Shown here piece by piece: positions 52,641-62,520 of a stretch of DNA of 64,000 bases (its first letter is position 1; the number at the start of each line of letters is the position of its first letter). The DNA is from Deinococcales bacterium (GTDB taxonomy: Bacteria; Deinococcota; Deinococci; Deinococcales; JAAFIG01). The notes under the pieces are model-generated. The model was not told the origin of the DNA. It saw only the letters and a program-made list of their open reading frames with translations, and did no database searches. The stretch is from NCBI GenBank assembly GCA_025359505.1, contig JANYHH010000057.1, positions 92,894 to 156,893 of the forward strand, written 5' to 3'. A program made the translations under genes and the position numbers.

Positions 52641-53944
52641 ACCGCGCCAGCGTCCAACCCGTCCCGCTCGAGCCACTTGCGCTTCCAAAAGCCTCGAGCC
52701 GAGGTGGTCTGCCGCTGTCGCAGACGTTCGTCATCGCGTGGCGGGCGATCCTTGGCAATCCACTTCGCAGCATTCTGACCGCGCTTGGGGTGATCATCGG
52801 TGTCGGCGCGGTGATCGCGCTGACCAGCCTGGGCAGTGGCGCGACCAGCGGCATTCAAGCGCAACTCGCGGGGCTGGGCACGAACCTGCTGACCGTCTCG
52901 AGCGGACAGGCGCGGCAGGGCGGCCCGCCGGGCTTGGTGCGCGGCGGCGGGTCGCAGACGATCACGGTTGGGGATCTCAAGGTAATTGCCGTGCTCGAGG
53001 GTGTCGCGGGGGTCGCGCCGACGGTGCAAAAAAACGTGCAGGCTAAAGCGGGAGCCGACAATACCTCGGCGACGGTGATCGGCACGTACCCCGCTTATGA
53101 AACGGTGCGAAACAGCGCGGTCGCCACGGGCGCTTGGTTTTCTGAGGGCGACCTGAATGGACGCAAACGCCTCGCGGTGATCGGTTATCAGGTGCAGCAG
53201 GATTTGTTCGCGGGTGCAGACGCGTTGGGGCAGAAGATTAAACTCGCGGGGGTCAGTTTCACCGTGGTCGGCGTGATGCCTGACAAGGGCAACAGCGGCT
53301 TCGCCTCGCCGAATGGCAATATTTTCGTGCCGCTCACCACCTACCAGCAGCGCCTCGGGGCGCAAAGCAGCTCGAGTGGCGAACAAACCGTGCAGAGCAT
53401 CAGTATAGAAGGTGCGACCAAAGAGGGCGTCAGTGGGCTGCAAACCGCGATCACCGATCTATTGGCGGTGCGGCACAAGAAAGCGACCCCCGACGAGTAC
53501 GACTTTAACGTCCAGAACCAAGCGGATTTACTGAGCAGCGTCAACCAGATCACGACGATTCTGACGCTGTTTCTGGGCGGTGTGGCGGGCATCAGCTTAT
53601 TGGTGGGCGGCATCGGCATCATGAACATCATGCTGGTCAGCGTCACCGAGCGCACGAGGGAAATTGGCATCAGAAAAGCCCTCGGCGCGAAACCAAGGGA
53701 TATCCTCACGCAGTTCCTCGTCGAGGCGATGGTGCTGAGCATCGGCGGCGGCGTGATCGGCATTCTGATCGGACTGGCGCTGGCCTTCGGCGGCGGCAGC
53801 CTCGTCAACATCACACCCGTCGTCAGCACGGGATCGATCATCCTCGCCTTCACCTTCAGTGCTGGCGTCGGTATTTTCTTCGGGTATTACCCCGCCTCGA
53901 GAGCCGCGAAACTCGATCCTGTCGAAAGCCTGCGCTACGAATAG
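52637..53944 (+). CDS. MacB-type ABC exporter permease
   Basis: 435 residues from ATG at 52637. Four membrane helices in FtsX/MacB layout: one near residue 40-65 (NPLRSILTALGVIIGVGAVIAL), then a ~220-residue periplasmic MacB_PCD domain (VGDLKVIAVLEGVAGVAPTV; LGQKIKLAGVSFTVVGVM), then three C-terminal helices with GGIGIMNIMLVSVTERTREIGIRKALGA. ATPase and permease are separate genes, whereas E. coli MacB is a fusion. Confidence 0.95.
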   Translation: MNRASVQPVPLEPLALPKASSRGGLPLSQTFVIAWRAILGNPLRSILTALGVIIGVGAVIALTSLGSGATSGIQAQLAGLGTNLLTVSSGQARQGGPPGLVRGGGSQTITVGDLKVIAVLEGVAGVAPTVQKNVQAKAGADNTSATVIGTYPAYETVRNSAVATGAWFSEGDLNGRKRLAVIGYQVQQDLFAGADALGQKIKLAGVSFTVVGVMPDKGNSGFASPNGNIFVPLTTYQQRLGAQSSSSGEQTVQSISIEGATKEGVSGLQTAITDLLAVRHKKATPDEYDFNVQNQADLLSSVNQITTILTLFLGGVAGISLLVGGIGIMNIMLVSVTERTREIGIRKALGAKPRDILTQFLVEAMVLSIGGGVIGILIGLALAFGGGSLVNITPVVSTGSIILAFTFSAGVGIFFGYYPASRAAKLDPVESLRYE

Positions 53945-54008
53945 CGCTGCGAGCGGCAATAACCTCACCTCGAGCCAAGCTCGAGCGCCCAGTTTTTAAG
54001 GAGTTCAA

Positions 54009-54593
54009 ATGAAAAAGTTCTTGCTGATCCTCGCCTCGAGCCTCGCGCTGTCCGCACTGACCTTCGCACCGGCTTTCGCACAGGGCGCTGCGCCGACCGG
54101 TCGACCGACCGACCCGGCGGCGCAAGCCCGCATGAAAGCCATGCAACCGATTTTCGATTTGACCGGGCGCGTGACGCTGATGACCGAGTTGGACGCGCAG
54201 CCGAAACTGAAATTCACCAGCGCCCAAGCCAAGCTGCTGCTGCCCGTCCTCAAAGACTTGCAGTCCCGCGCTGGTCTGACCGCGCCGGACGCGACGGCGA
54301 TTCTGACCAAAATTGAGGACAAAATCCTCACCGATGCCCAAGTGACGTGGCTCGACGACACGCAACTGAAACGTGCCGAGGAGCGCCGCCAGCGGATGCA
54401 GAACGGCGGCGGTGGCGGCGGTCAAGGAACAGGCGGCACGGGTGCGCCCGGTGGCCGAACTGGCGGCGCACCCGGCGGGCGCGGCGGATTTTTTCAGGCG
54501 ATGCAAAGCGGTAAGCCGTTCAATCCGTTCAAGCTCGATGACCGCGCGGGCAAATCGCTGACCGATTTGATCGCGCTGCTCGCCAAACGCTGA
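54009..54593 (+). CDS. Secreted glycine-rich protein of the efflux operon
   Basis: 194 residues with a signal peptide (KKFLLILASSLALSALTFAPAFAQ), a helical region (residues ~40-130) and a Gly-rich linker (QNGGGGGGQGTGGTGAPGGR), then a short helical tail. AAGGAG precedes the ATG. It lies 64 bases after the permease and probably belongs to the same transcript. No family recognised; a periplasmic accessory or sensor of the exporter is a guess. Confidence 0.75.
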   Translation: MKKFLLILASSLALSALTFAPAFAQGAAPTGRPTDPAAQARMKAMQPIFDLTGRVTLMTELDAQPKLKFTSAQAKLLLPVLKDLQSRAGLTAPDATAILTKIEDKILTDAQVTWLDDTQLKRAEERRQRMQNGGGGGGQGTGGTGAPGGRTGGAPGGRGGFFQAMQSGKPFNPFKLDDRAGKSLTDLIALLAKR

Positions 54594-54656
54594 GCGAACC
54601 CGCATCCACAGAGGCTCGAGCGTCAACCCTCGAGCCGAATTTTCGCTGTCCGCGCT

Positions 54657-54676
54657 GTGAGTAAGTCAATACTCAC
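54657..54676. promoter_or_regulatory. Palindrome upstream of cmk
   Basis: GTGAGTA and TACTCAC are separated by six bases, 17 bases upstream of the TATACT -10 box, so the element covers the -35 region. An operator is likely; the binding protein is unknown. Confidence 0.45.
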
Positions 54677-54693
54677 TTCAGCCCAGCGCGGCG

Positions 54694-54699
54694 TATACT
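54694..54699 (+). promoter_or_regulatory. -10 box of leaderless cmk mRNA
   Basis: TATACT, seven bases before the ATG at 54707. No Shine-Dalgarno is seen. Confidence 0.6.
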
Positions 54700-54706
54700 G
54701 AGCGCG

Positions 54707-55384
54707 ATGTCAGCCGTATCAGAGCGTGGAATCGTGCTTAATTTACCCAAAAACGCCGTCGTCACCATTGATGGACTCGCCGCGAGCGGCAAGAGCAGCG
54801 TCGCCAAAAACGTCGCTCGACTGCTGAGCGTGCCATACGTCTCGAGCGGACTGTTGTACCGCCTCGTGACGCTGGCGGCCTTGGAGGACGGAATCAAAAC
54901 CACCGACGAGCGCAGCTTACTGGACACGTTGGACGCGCATGAATTGCGCTTGGAGCCGCGCAACGATGGCAACCGCGTTTATTTGGATGACCGCGATGTC
55001 ACCGACGAGTGCGCCTCGAGCCGCGTGGACAACGAGGTCAGCCGCGTCGCGCAGCACGGACTGGTGCGCTCTTGGGTCAATGCCCAAGTGCGCCGCCTCG
55101 CACCGCCGTTCGTCGCCGAGGGGCGCGACATGGGCACGGCCGTGTTCCCGCACGCCCGCGCCAAGATCTTTCTGACCGCCTCGAGCAAGGTCAGGGCTGA
55201 GCGCCGCGTTTCTGAGCGCAACGAGACGTTTGAAAACGTGCATCTGGCTATCGAGGAGCGCGACGGCTTGGACGCGGACAACTCTGAACCGGCCGCCGAC
55301 GCGCTGCAACTCCACACCGATGGTCTCAACCTAGATCAGACCGTCAAACGCGTGTTGGAACTCATCAAGCAACAGGTGAAATGA
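54707..55384 (+). CDS. cmk: Cytidylate kinase
   Basis: Phosphorylates (d)CMP with ATP. 225 residues: P-loop VTIDGLAASGKSSVAKNVA, YVSSGLLYRLVTLAAL, FVAEGRDMGTAVFPHARAKIFLTASSKVRAERR (read as its two halves) and a C-terminal TVKRVLELI. Length and order are normal. Followed by plsC, as in several bacteria where the two are neighbours or fused. Confidence 0.95.
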   Translation: MSAVSERGIVLNLPKNAVVTIDGLAASGKSSVAKNVARLLSVPYVSSGLLYRLVTLAALEDGIKTTDERSLLDTLDAHELRLEPRNDGNRVYLDDRDVTDECASSRVDNEVSRVAQHGLVRSWVNAQVRRLAPPFVAEGRDMGTAVFPHARAKIFLTASSKVRAERRVSERNETFENVHLAIEERDGLDADNSEPAADALQLHTDGLNLDQTVKRVLELIKQQVK

Positions 55385-55436
55385 ATCTCGTGGACGTGAA
55401 AAACTGTTCAGCTCGAGACCTCGAGTGGGTGCGGGC

Positions 55437-56015
55437 GTGAACGCCAAGAACCTAGACCTCAGCAACGCTCCGCTGAATTTCGACTTGATTAGCGGACTGT
55501 GGGGTATTTACTTCTGGGTGATCGGTGTGCGATACCTGCATCCCGAAATGATCCCAGCCAGCGGACCAGCCATCATCGCCGCCAATCACTTGACGACGAT
55601 TGACCCGTTCGGGGTGGGGCAACCCACTGTGCGCCGCGTGCACTTCATGGCTAAAAAAGAGCTGTTTAGCAGTTCCTTATCACGCTGGTACATGCTCAGC
55701 GGTAACGCCTTCCCTGTGGAGCGCGGCAAAATGGATTTATCAGCCATCAAAACCGCGCTGCGTATCCTGCAAGGCGGGCAGCTCTTGGTGATCTTCCCGC
55801 AAGGCACTCGCGGCGGCACGGACGCGAAGGGCGGCGCGAGTTTTCTGGCATTGAAAGCCAAAGTGCCCGTGATTCCAGTAGGCATCGCCTTGGAGCGAAA
55901 CTGGTTCGGCGGCAAGCGCTTTACCTTTCGTTACGGCGCGGTGATCCCGCCGATCGGCAGCGTCGAGGAACACACCCTTGCCGTCTCGAGCGCGATCGAG
56001 GCGCTGATACCGTGA
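55437..56015 (+). CDS. plsC: 1-acyl-sn-glycerol-3-phosphate acyltransferase, PlsC family
   Basis: 192 residues from GTG at 55437 (another GTG four codons earlier is possible). Acyltransferase blocks NHLTTIDPFGV (HX4D catalytic pair), FMAKKELF, NAFPVERGKMD and FPQGTRGG. The last normally reads FPEGTR; Gln replaces the conserved Glu, which is uncommon but known in some members. Makes phosphatidic acid for membrane lipids. Its stop overlaps the HAD gene start (GTGA). Confidence 0.88.
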   Translation: MNAKNLDLSNAPLNFDLISGLWGIYFWVIGVRYLHPEMIPASGPAIIAANHLTTIDPFGVGQPTVRRVHFMAKKELFSSSLSRWYMLSGNAFPVERGKMDLSAIKTALRILQGGQLLVIFPQGTRGGTDAKGGASFLALKAKVPVIPVGIALERNWFGGKRFTFRYGAVIPPIGSVEEHTLAVSSAIEALIP

Positions 56016-56815
56016 TTAAACTGATCCTCACCGATGTGGACGGCACGCTGATCGGCACGGGCAGCGCGATTCACCCGAGGGTGCTCCTGAGACTCGAGCA
56101 GGCGCGGGCAGCGGGTCTGCATCTGGCAATCTGCACGGGTAGACCGCTGTTCAGCCGCGCCGCCGAGTACGCTAAGCTGATCTCCAAGCGTGAACCGCAC
56201 ATCTTCCAGAACGGCGCTCACGTCGCCCGCGTGGACGGTCACAGTCTGTTCGAGAGCATCCTGCCGAGGGCCGCGTACCTCGAGTTGGTGGCGTTGTCGC
56301 GGCGGACGGGTCACGCCTTAGAGGTCTACACCGCCAGCCGCTGCTACGCTGAGCTGTTCACCGCGACGGCCGTGCAGCATCAGCGCTTGATTGAGATTGC
56401 TGTCACGCCCAAAGATTTACTCAGCATCACCGAACCCGTACTGCGGGCGCAATGGGTCATCACGCGAGACCACCTTCCGGCAATTGAACTCGAGATGTCC
56501 AGCATCGCCAATATTCAATTTTCATCAGCGGGCACGCCCGACATGCCGGACGCCGTGTTCACCAGCGTCACCAAATTCGGCACGAGCAAACTCGAGGGTG
56601 CGAGTGTGCTGGCTGCTTATTGCGGCGTAACGCTTGCAGAGACGATGATGGTCGGCGATGGCGACAACGATATTGAACTGCTCAGCGCCGTCGGGCTGGG
56701 CGTGGCGATGGGCAACGCCAGCGCGGGTGCAAAGGCCGCCGCTCGAGTCAGCGTGCGCGATGTCGACGAAGGCGGACTCGCCGATGCGATCGATCTCGCG
56801 CTCGAGGGGCAGTGA
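56012..56815 (+). CDS. HAD-superfamily phosphatase, Cof type
   Basis: 267 residues. Motif I LTDVDGTLIGTG with the nucleophilic Asp, motif II LAICTGRP, motif III Lys in FGTSKLEGA, motif IV MVGDGDNDIELLSAVGLGVAMGNA. The cap domain lies between, as in Cof-type sugar- or flavin-phosphate phosphatases. GTG start overlaps plsC. Substrate unknown. Confidence 0.92.
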   Translation: MIKLILTDVDGTLIGTGSAIHPRVLLRLEQARAAGLHLAICTGRPLFSRAAEYAKLISKREPHIFQNGAHVARVDGHSLFESILPRAAYLELVALSRRTGHALEVYTASRCYAELFTATAVQHQRLIEIAVTPKDLLSITEPVLRAQWVITRDHLPAIELEMSSIANIQFSSAGTPDMPDAVFTSVTKFGTSKLEGASVLAAYCGVTLAETMMVGDGDNDIELLSAVGLGVAMGNASAGAKAAARVSVRDVDEGGLADAIDLALEGQ

Positions 56816-56825
56816 ATGGAGAGCG

Positions 56826-57908
56826 CTACATCGCTCGGGTCGTGATCGTCGCCATGCTCTGAATCAGTTGCATCTCGGTGTAGGGCTTGAGTAAAAACCG
56901 CAATCCGGGCAGGTTAGCGCGACCGAACAACCCGCCGACTCGAGGTTCGCTTTTCACCAGCGCGATCACCGGCGTTAAATTCTTGGTTTTGCCCCGCAGT
57001 GTTTTCACGGCGTCGATTGGGTCATCAACCCATTCCAAAAGCACCGAATGCGGGCGGCGCTCGACCAGCAACTCGTGGGCTTTTTCCAAGGTATCGGCCA
57101 CCATCACGCGGTAACGCTCGCGGGTCAGGGTCAGCGTCACCAAACGGCGCGTGGTTTGCGATTGCGTGACGACCAACACCCACGGGTCTTCGGGGCGGCT
57201 CGAGGCGGCTTTGACCAAGCCTTTTTCTTGCAATACAAACAACTGATGGTAGGTTTCGCCTTCCGGGATGTGAATTTCAGCCGCGATGCTGGCCGCGCTG
57301 CGCTGCCCATCCACCAAGTACAGCAACTCCCACTGCCCGAGCGTCAACTTGGCCGCGTTCGGATCGTTTTGCAGGTTCGTGGCGACCTCTAAAACCTCGT
57401 GCGGTTTGATCTGCCCGCGCCGCCATTCATCTAAGCGCTTGGTCGCCTCCAGCAGCAGCGCCAGCGCGTCCAAATGGTGCGGCGTCGGCACTTGAGAGGC
57501 GTCCGTGCCGCGCTCCTTAAAGTGAAACCTCGAGCGCGGGATATCAGACCAGATTAGAATTTCGGTCGTCGCGTCCAGCACCTGCGCCTCGAGCGCTTTA
57601 CGCAGGTCGTCATCGTTGATGATCCCTTGGCGCACCGCCATCATCCCCAGCGGCGTGTGCGGATTCTCCTTGGATTGCCGCGAGATCAGCGCCTGCACCT
57701 GCTCTGGCGTCATCAGCTCTAAGCGCACCAGATACTCGCCTAAGTTCGCACCATCTTCAATCCGAGCGTACAGCACGCGCCCGTCCTCGAAATGAACCCG
57801 AGCCTCGCGCTCGTCCAAGGTCACGGTCAGCACGCCAGATTTACGCCCCCCAGCAATCAAGGACAAGATATCCTCGAGTGGTACGTCCCGCAGTCTGCCT
57901 TGAATCAC
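56826..57908 (-). CDS. DUF4388 (PATAN) domain regulator with receiver-like C-terminus
   Basis: 360 residues from GTG at 57908. Residues 1-90 form the PATAN/DUF4388 domain (IQGRLRDVPLEDILSLIAGGRKSGVLTV, GRVLYARIEDGANLGEYLVRL), the middle is winged-helix-like (LLYLVDGQRSAASIAAEIHIPEGETYHQLF), and the C-terminal 120 residues resemble a response-regulator receiver fold (ILVVTQSQTTRRLV-like start, SVLLEWVDD, ALVKSEPRV, FLLKPYTEMQLIQ) without an obvious phospho-Asp. Common in Deinococcus and often linked to motility or gliding signalling elsewhere. A TAGACT box lies seven bases upstream. Confidence 0.85.
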   Translation of the reverse strand: MIQGRLRDVPLEDILSLIAGGRKSGVLTVTLDEREARVHFEDGRVLYARIEDGANLGEYLVRLELMTPEQVQALISRQSKENPHTPLGMMAVRQGIINDDDLRKALEAQVLDATTEILIWSDIPRSRFHFKERGTDASQVPTPHHLDALALLLEATKRLDEWRRGQIKPHEVLEVATNLQNDPNAAKLTLGQWELLYLVDGQRSAASIAAEIHIPEGETYHQLFVLQEKGLVKAASSRPEDPWVLVVTQSQTTRRLVTLTLTRERYRVMVADTLEKAHELLVERRPHSVLLEWVDDPIDAVKTLRGKTKNLTPVIALVKSEPRVGGLFGRANLPGLRFLLKPYTEMQLIQSMATITTRAM

Positions 57909-57915
57909 AAGCCAC

Positions 57916-57921
57916 AGTCTA
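57916..57921 (-). promoter_or_regulatory. -10 box of leaderless DUF4388 mRNA
   Basis: TAGACT on the minus strand, seven bases before GTG at 57908. Confidence 0.55.
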
Positions 57922-57984
57922 GCAAGCCCAGCCGCTCGCGTGCGTGGAATTGCCGACGTTGACCTGACAGGATTGTCACTCGAG

Positions 57985-58038
57985 GCTCGAGGTGCGCGAA
58001 CCCTGCGACGCTCGAGGTGCGTGAATGCTCGAGGTGCG
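57985..58038 (+). repeat. Three copies of GCTCGAGGTGCG
   Basis: Identical 12-base units at 57985, 58010 and 58027 in the gap between the DUF4388 and bacilliredoxin genes. Each contains CTCGAG. Confidence 0.7.
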
Positions 58039-58124
58039 GATGCTCAAAGTATGACAGGCAACGTCGATTGATGCAGCCATGCTTGACAATGATCGTCACC
58101 GCGCCATTGGCGCAAAGGAGTCTT

Positions 58125-58781
58125 ATGCGAGAGCGAATGTACGAATTGACCACCCCCGAGTCTGTGGACGCGTTCCTGACCGAAAACCCAATTGCCGCCG
58201 TCTTCAAAGCTGGAACATGCCACAAAACCATGCAGGGCTGGGGCAACATCGAATTCTTCCTCAAAGAGCGCCCCGATGTGCCCGTCGGCGTCATCCGCGT
58301 GGTCGAAGCTCGTCCCGCCAGCAACCGCATCGCCGAGCGCACGGGCATCACGCACCAAAGCCCGCAACTGATCGTCTTCAAAGACGCCCAAGCGCAGTTT
58401 GACCTAGACAACTGGGACATCACCAAGGAAAACCTCGAGCCGCGCCTCAACGCCACGCTGCCAGCGCTGGACTCGAGCGCCACGCAAGGGGAGAAACGCA
58501 CCAGTCTGGAACCGTACACCAAGCTGATGGACGCCTACCTGAGCGGCGCAATTTTGGAGCAGCAGTTCCAGTGGACGTATTTGGAGATGTTCCGCAACGA
58601 CGCCACGTTGCGAAATGAAAACGAGTTCGCGCTTTTAGACAGCCTGTTTGGAAACCCAGACGATCACCATATCCACGCAGGTGCAATCATCAGCTTAGAG
58701 TCGCAAATGCAGCAAAGTGGGCAGCTCGAGCCGCTGCGGAGTCGCGTGCAAAGCTTACGCGATGCGGTGGCTGCGCTGTAA
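58125..58781 (+). CDS. BrxC/YtxJ bacilliredoxin fused to a colicin-immunity-like domain
   Basis: 218 residues from ATG at 58125 (AAAGGAG upstream). Residues 1-110 match the monothiol bacilliredoxin BrxC (DUF2847): FKAGTCHKTMQGW with the single active Cys32, then ARPASNRIAERTGITHQSPQLIVFKD. BrxC removes bacillithiol from proteins. Residues ~130-200 (YTKLMDAYLSGAILEQQFQWTYLEMFRND, ENEFALLDSLFGNPDDHH) look like the self-protective colicin-like immunity domain. A TTGACA at 58083 is a candidate -35. The fusion is unusual; the second domain call is weaker than the first. Confidence 0.8.
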   Translation: MRERMYELTTPESVDAFLTENPIAAVFKAGTCHKTMQGWGNIEFFLKERPDVPVGVIRVVEARPASNRIAERTGITHQSPQLIVFKDAQAQFDLDNWDITKENLEPRLNATLPALDSSATQGEKRTSLEPYTKLMDAYLSGAILEQQFQWTYLEMFRNDATLRNENEFALLDSLFGNPDDHHIHAGAIISLESQMQQSGQLEPLRSRVQSLRDAVAAL

Positions 58782-58802
58782 ATCATCTTCTCGAGGTTGG
58801 AA

Positions 58803-58827
58803 AAAGGGGCGCGTATTGCGCCCCTTT
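58803..58827. terminator. Bidirectional intrinsic terminator
   Basis: AAAGGGGCGC and GCGCCCCTTT pair perfectly around GTATT, with A and T runs on both sides. It separates the convergent bacilliredoxin and aldolase genes. Confidence 0.88.
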
Positions 58828-58846
58828 ACTTCGTTTGCTCAAGAAT

Positions 58847-59731
58847 TCACTCGAGCAAATCCGCCAGCGCCCCCAGCATCCCCTCGAGCTTGGCGGTCGT
58901 CGCCGCGTCCGCGTCCAGCAGCGGCGCTCGAGGATAACCACCGTTCACGCCGCGCAAACGCATGGCCGCCTTCAAGCCCGGCACGCCGAAATCGCGGGTC
59001 ACGGCGTATGACAGCGCGTTGCTGCGGCGCTGCAAGCTCAGCGCCGTCTCGAGATCGCCCTTCATGAACGCAGTTCTGAGCTTGCCGAAAACGCTGGGGA
59101 TCACGTTAGCCGCTGCCAGAATCGCGCCTTGCGCCCCGACGGACAGCGCGGGCAGCAATGTCGGTGCGTTGCCGGTCAGCACGTTGAAATCTGCGCCCAC
59201 CCCCCGCGCCGTCTCGGTCAAGGTCATGATGTCGCCGCTCGAGTCCTTGACGCCCGCGATGTTCGGGTGCTGCGCGATGCTCGCCATCCACGCCGGGCTG
59301 TGCGCGATGCCGCTGACCTGCGGGATGTTGTAGACGTAGACGGGAACAGGGCAAGCGTCTGCGACCGCCCTGAAATGCGTCTCGAGCACGCTGGGCGTCA
59401 TGCTGCCGCGATTGTAGAACGGTGCGATCACCAGCACCGCGTCCGCGCCAAGCTTGGCGGCGATGCTCGAGCGCTCGATCACCTGCGCGGTTGCCTCGCC
59501 ACCCGTCCCAGCAATGTACGGCTTGCCAGCCGGAATGACCTCACGCGCCGCCTCGAGCACCTGCGTGCGTTCGGCTTCTGTCAGATAAGGCACTTCGCCG
59601 TTGCTGCCAAGAATTAAAAAGCCGTCCACCTGCGGCTCGAGCCAACGAATGGTTTCTTGCAATGCGTTCAGGTCAAGTTCGCCAGCTTTGGTGAACGGCG
59701 TGATGACGGGCGGAATAATGCCGGTGAACAT
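58847..59731 (-). CDS. DapA-family aldolase/synthase, closest in motif to 4-hydroxy-2-oxoglutarate aldolase
   Basis: 294 residues from ATG at 59731; a TAAGAT box seven bases upstream indicates a leaderless mRNA. TIM barrel with Schiff-base Lys in [10 protein letters not shown] and the Tyr in [12 protein letters not shown]. The substrate loop reads GSNGE, not the GTTGE of true dihydrodipicolinate synthase. The C-terminal [19 protein letters not shown] and YPRAPLL match HOGA-type enzymes. 4-hydroxy-2-oxoglutarate or a related 2-oxo acid cleavage is more likely than lysine synthesis. Confidence 0.82.
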   Translation of the reverse strand: MFTGIIPPVITPFTKAGELDLNALQETIRWLEPQVDGFLILGSNGEVPYLTEAERTQVLEAAREVIPAGKPYIAGTGGEATAQVIERSSIAAKLGADAVLVIAPFYNRGSMTPSVLETHFRAVADACPVPVYVYNIPQVSGIAHSPAWMASIAQHPNIAGVKDSSGDIMTLTETARGVGADFNVLTGNAPTLLPALSVGAQGAILAAANVIPSVFGKLRTAFMKGDLETALSLQRRSNALSYAVTRDFGVPGLKAAMRLRGVNGGYPRAPLLDADAATTAKLEGMLGALADLLE

Positions 59732-59808
59732 GAGCGCAATCTTAACTCGAGCCTCGAGTTTCACGCACGTTCAAGCGGCTCGGGTCTCGAGCCTGACCGA
59801 GTTGTCGT

Positions 59809-59814
59809 TAGAAT
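59809..59814 (+). promoter_or_regulatory. -10 box of leaderless asnS mRNA
   Basis: TAGAAT, seven bases before the ATG at 59822. It overlaps an in-frame ATG at 59813, which is therefore not the start. Confidence 0.6.
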
Positions 59815-59821
59815 GCCAGAC

Positions 59822-61159
<1,338 letters not shown>

Positions 61160-61203
61160 GGCTCGAGGTTCAATGGGGTGTCTTTGAAATTTCGTCGCTT
61201 CAA

Positions 61204-61224
61204 GGGCGATCACAAGGATCGCCC
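61204..61224. repeat. GTAGGGGCG palindromic repeat (reverse orientation)
   Basis: GGGCGATC and GATCGCCC around five bases, followed by CTACC. First of a head-to-head pair with 61271-61291, in the gap between asnS and the P450 gene. Confidence 0.6.
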
Positions 61225-61270
61225 CTACCAAATTGTCGAAAACACACGCTAAACGCAAAGTGGTTTGTAG

Positions 61271-61291
61271 GGGCGAACGGCATGTTCGCCC
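61271..61291. repeat. GTAGGGGCG palindromic repeat (forward orientation)
   Basis: GGGCGAAC and GTTCGCCC around five bases, preceded by TTGTAG. Second of the pair; the facing GCCCCTAC and GTAGGGGC arms can also pair with each other over about 45 bases. Confidence 0.6.
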
Positions 61292-61361
61292 TGTGTTGGG
61301 CGGCGCGAGACCTCGAGCATCTGTTTTCAAGCCTCTCGAGCATCATTCGAGGCGCGAGGTT

Positions 61362-62474
61362 GTGAGCGCCGCGCTCAAACCCTACCCACTTCTTGGGCAT
61401 CTGCCGTTCTGGGCGGGCGATCCACTGGCACTGCTCGAGGGTCACGCGGCGCAAGCTGATTTCTTCGAGTTGCGGCTGGGCGTGCGGGCGTTCGTCGGCT
61501 ACAGCCCGACATGGAACAAGTTTTTACTCTCCGATCTAGAGACGTTCACCAGTGCGGGTAGCTTTTCAAAGTTCGTGCCGTACCTCGCGGGCGGGGTGAT
61601 CCTCAAGGACGCACCGCACCACAAACCGCGCCGCACTGACCTCAACCCCGGTTTTCATATGCACGCCCTCGAGCACCTGCGTGGCGTGATTGGGGCGGCG
61701 CTCGGGCCGATTGCGCCAACTGGTCAGTTCGATTCCCGAGACTGGGCATCGAACGCGGTGCTGCTGGCGCTGAACGCCTCGTTTTTTGAAGGCGAGTTCG
61801 ACGCTGCGTTGCTCGAGGATTTCTTGACGCCGTTGCACGACCCGTTCCCAGCGCCGCTGCTGCCGCGCCCGACATTGTTTAGGCGCGTGAACCGCGAGTT
61901 GCAGCGCTTGCTGGAAATGCGCCAAGCAACCAAGCGTCACGATTTGCTGTCATACCTGCTGCGATTCTCAAACCCGCTCGAGGAAGCCAGAATTTCGCTG
62001 GCGGCCGGGTACGACACCACCGCCCACACCTTGGCGTGGGCGGCGTGGCACATCGCCAATCAGCCGCACTGGACAACCGATCTCGAGGCTGCCATCAAAG
62101 AGACGCTGCGGCTCTACCCGCCGGGGTTCATCGGCTCGAGACGCGCCAGCCGCGATGTGATGTTTGAGGGTCAGCGCATTCCACGCGGTAGCATGGTGTT
62201 GTACAGCCCGTATCTGACGCACCGCGCTCCGACAAACTATGTCGCGCCGCTTGAGTGGCAGCCAGAGCGCTTCGCCAGCTCGCCGCCCGCGTGGGCGTAC
62301 CTGCCGTTCGGCGGTGGCGAGCGCATCTGTCTGGGGATGCACCTCGCTAATCTCATCATCAGATCCGCGCTCGAGACGCTGTTGACTCATCCACTGCGCC
62401 CCGTGCGTGGTGATCCGACGCCGAAACCCGGTCTGACCCTCGCGCCTCGAGCGGCTTTGATGCTCGAGCGTTGA
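61362..62474 (+). CDS. Cytochrome P450
   Basis: 370 residues from GTG at 61362 (GAGG upstream). I-helix oxygen motif AAGYDTTAHTLAW, ExxR in KETLRLYPP, and the heme loop FGGGERICLGMHLA with the Cys ligand. It is shorter than most bacterial P450s (about 400), mainly in the F-G region. Substrate unknown; carotenoid or fatty-acid hydroxylation would fit this phylum. No ferredoxin partner is adjacent. Confidence 0.92.
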   Translation: MSAALKPYPLLGHLPFWAGDPLALLEGHAAQADFFELRLGVRAFVGYSPTWNKFLLSDLETFTSAGSFSKFVPYLAGGVILKDAPHHKPRRTDLNPGFHMHALEHLRGVIGAALGPIAPTGQFDSRDWASNAVLLALNASFFEGEFDAALLEDFLTPLHDPFPAPLLPRPTLFRRVNRELQRLLEMRQATKRHDLLSYLLRFSNPLEEARISLAAGYDTTAHTLAWAAWHIANQPHWTTDLEAAIKETLRLYPPGFIGSRRASRDVMFEGQRIPRGSMVLYSPYLTHRAPTNYVAPLEWQPERFASSPPAWAYLPFGGGERICLGMHLANLIIRSALETLLTHPLRPVRGDPTPKPGLTLAPRAALMLER

Positions 62475-62500
62475 AAAAGCGCAGCCAGTTTCGACTGCGC
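62474..62500 (-). terminator. Intrinsic terminator of the 62521-62829 gene
   Basis: On the minus strand GCGCAG, ten-base loop, CTGCGC and then TTTTT. The loop can itself pair (CAGT/ACTG). Confidence 0.75.
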
Positions 62501-62520
62501 CTCTCGAGCTTGCGAGCGTT

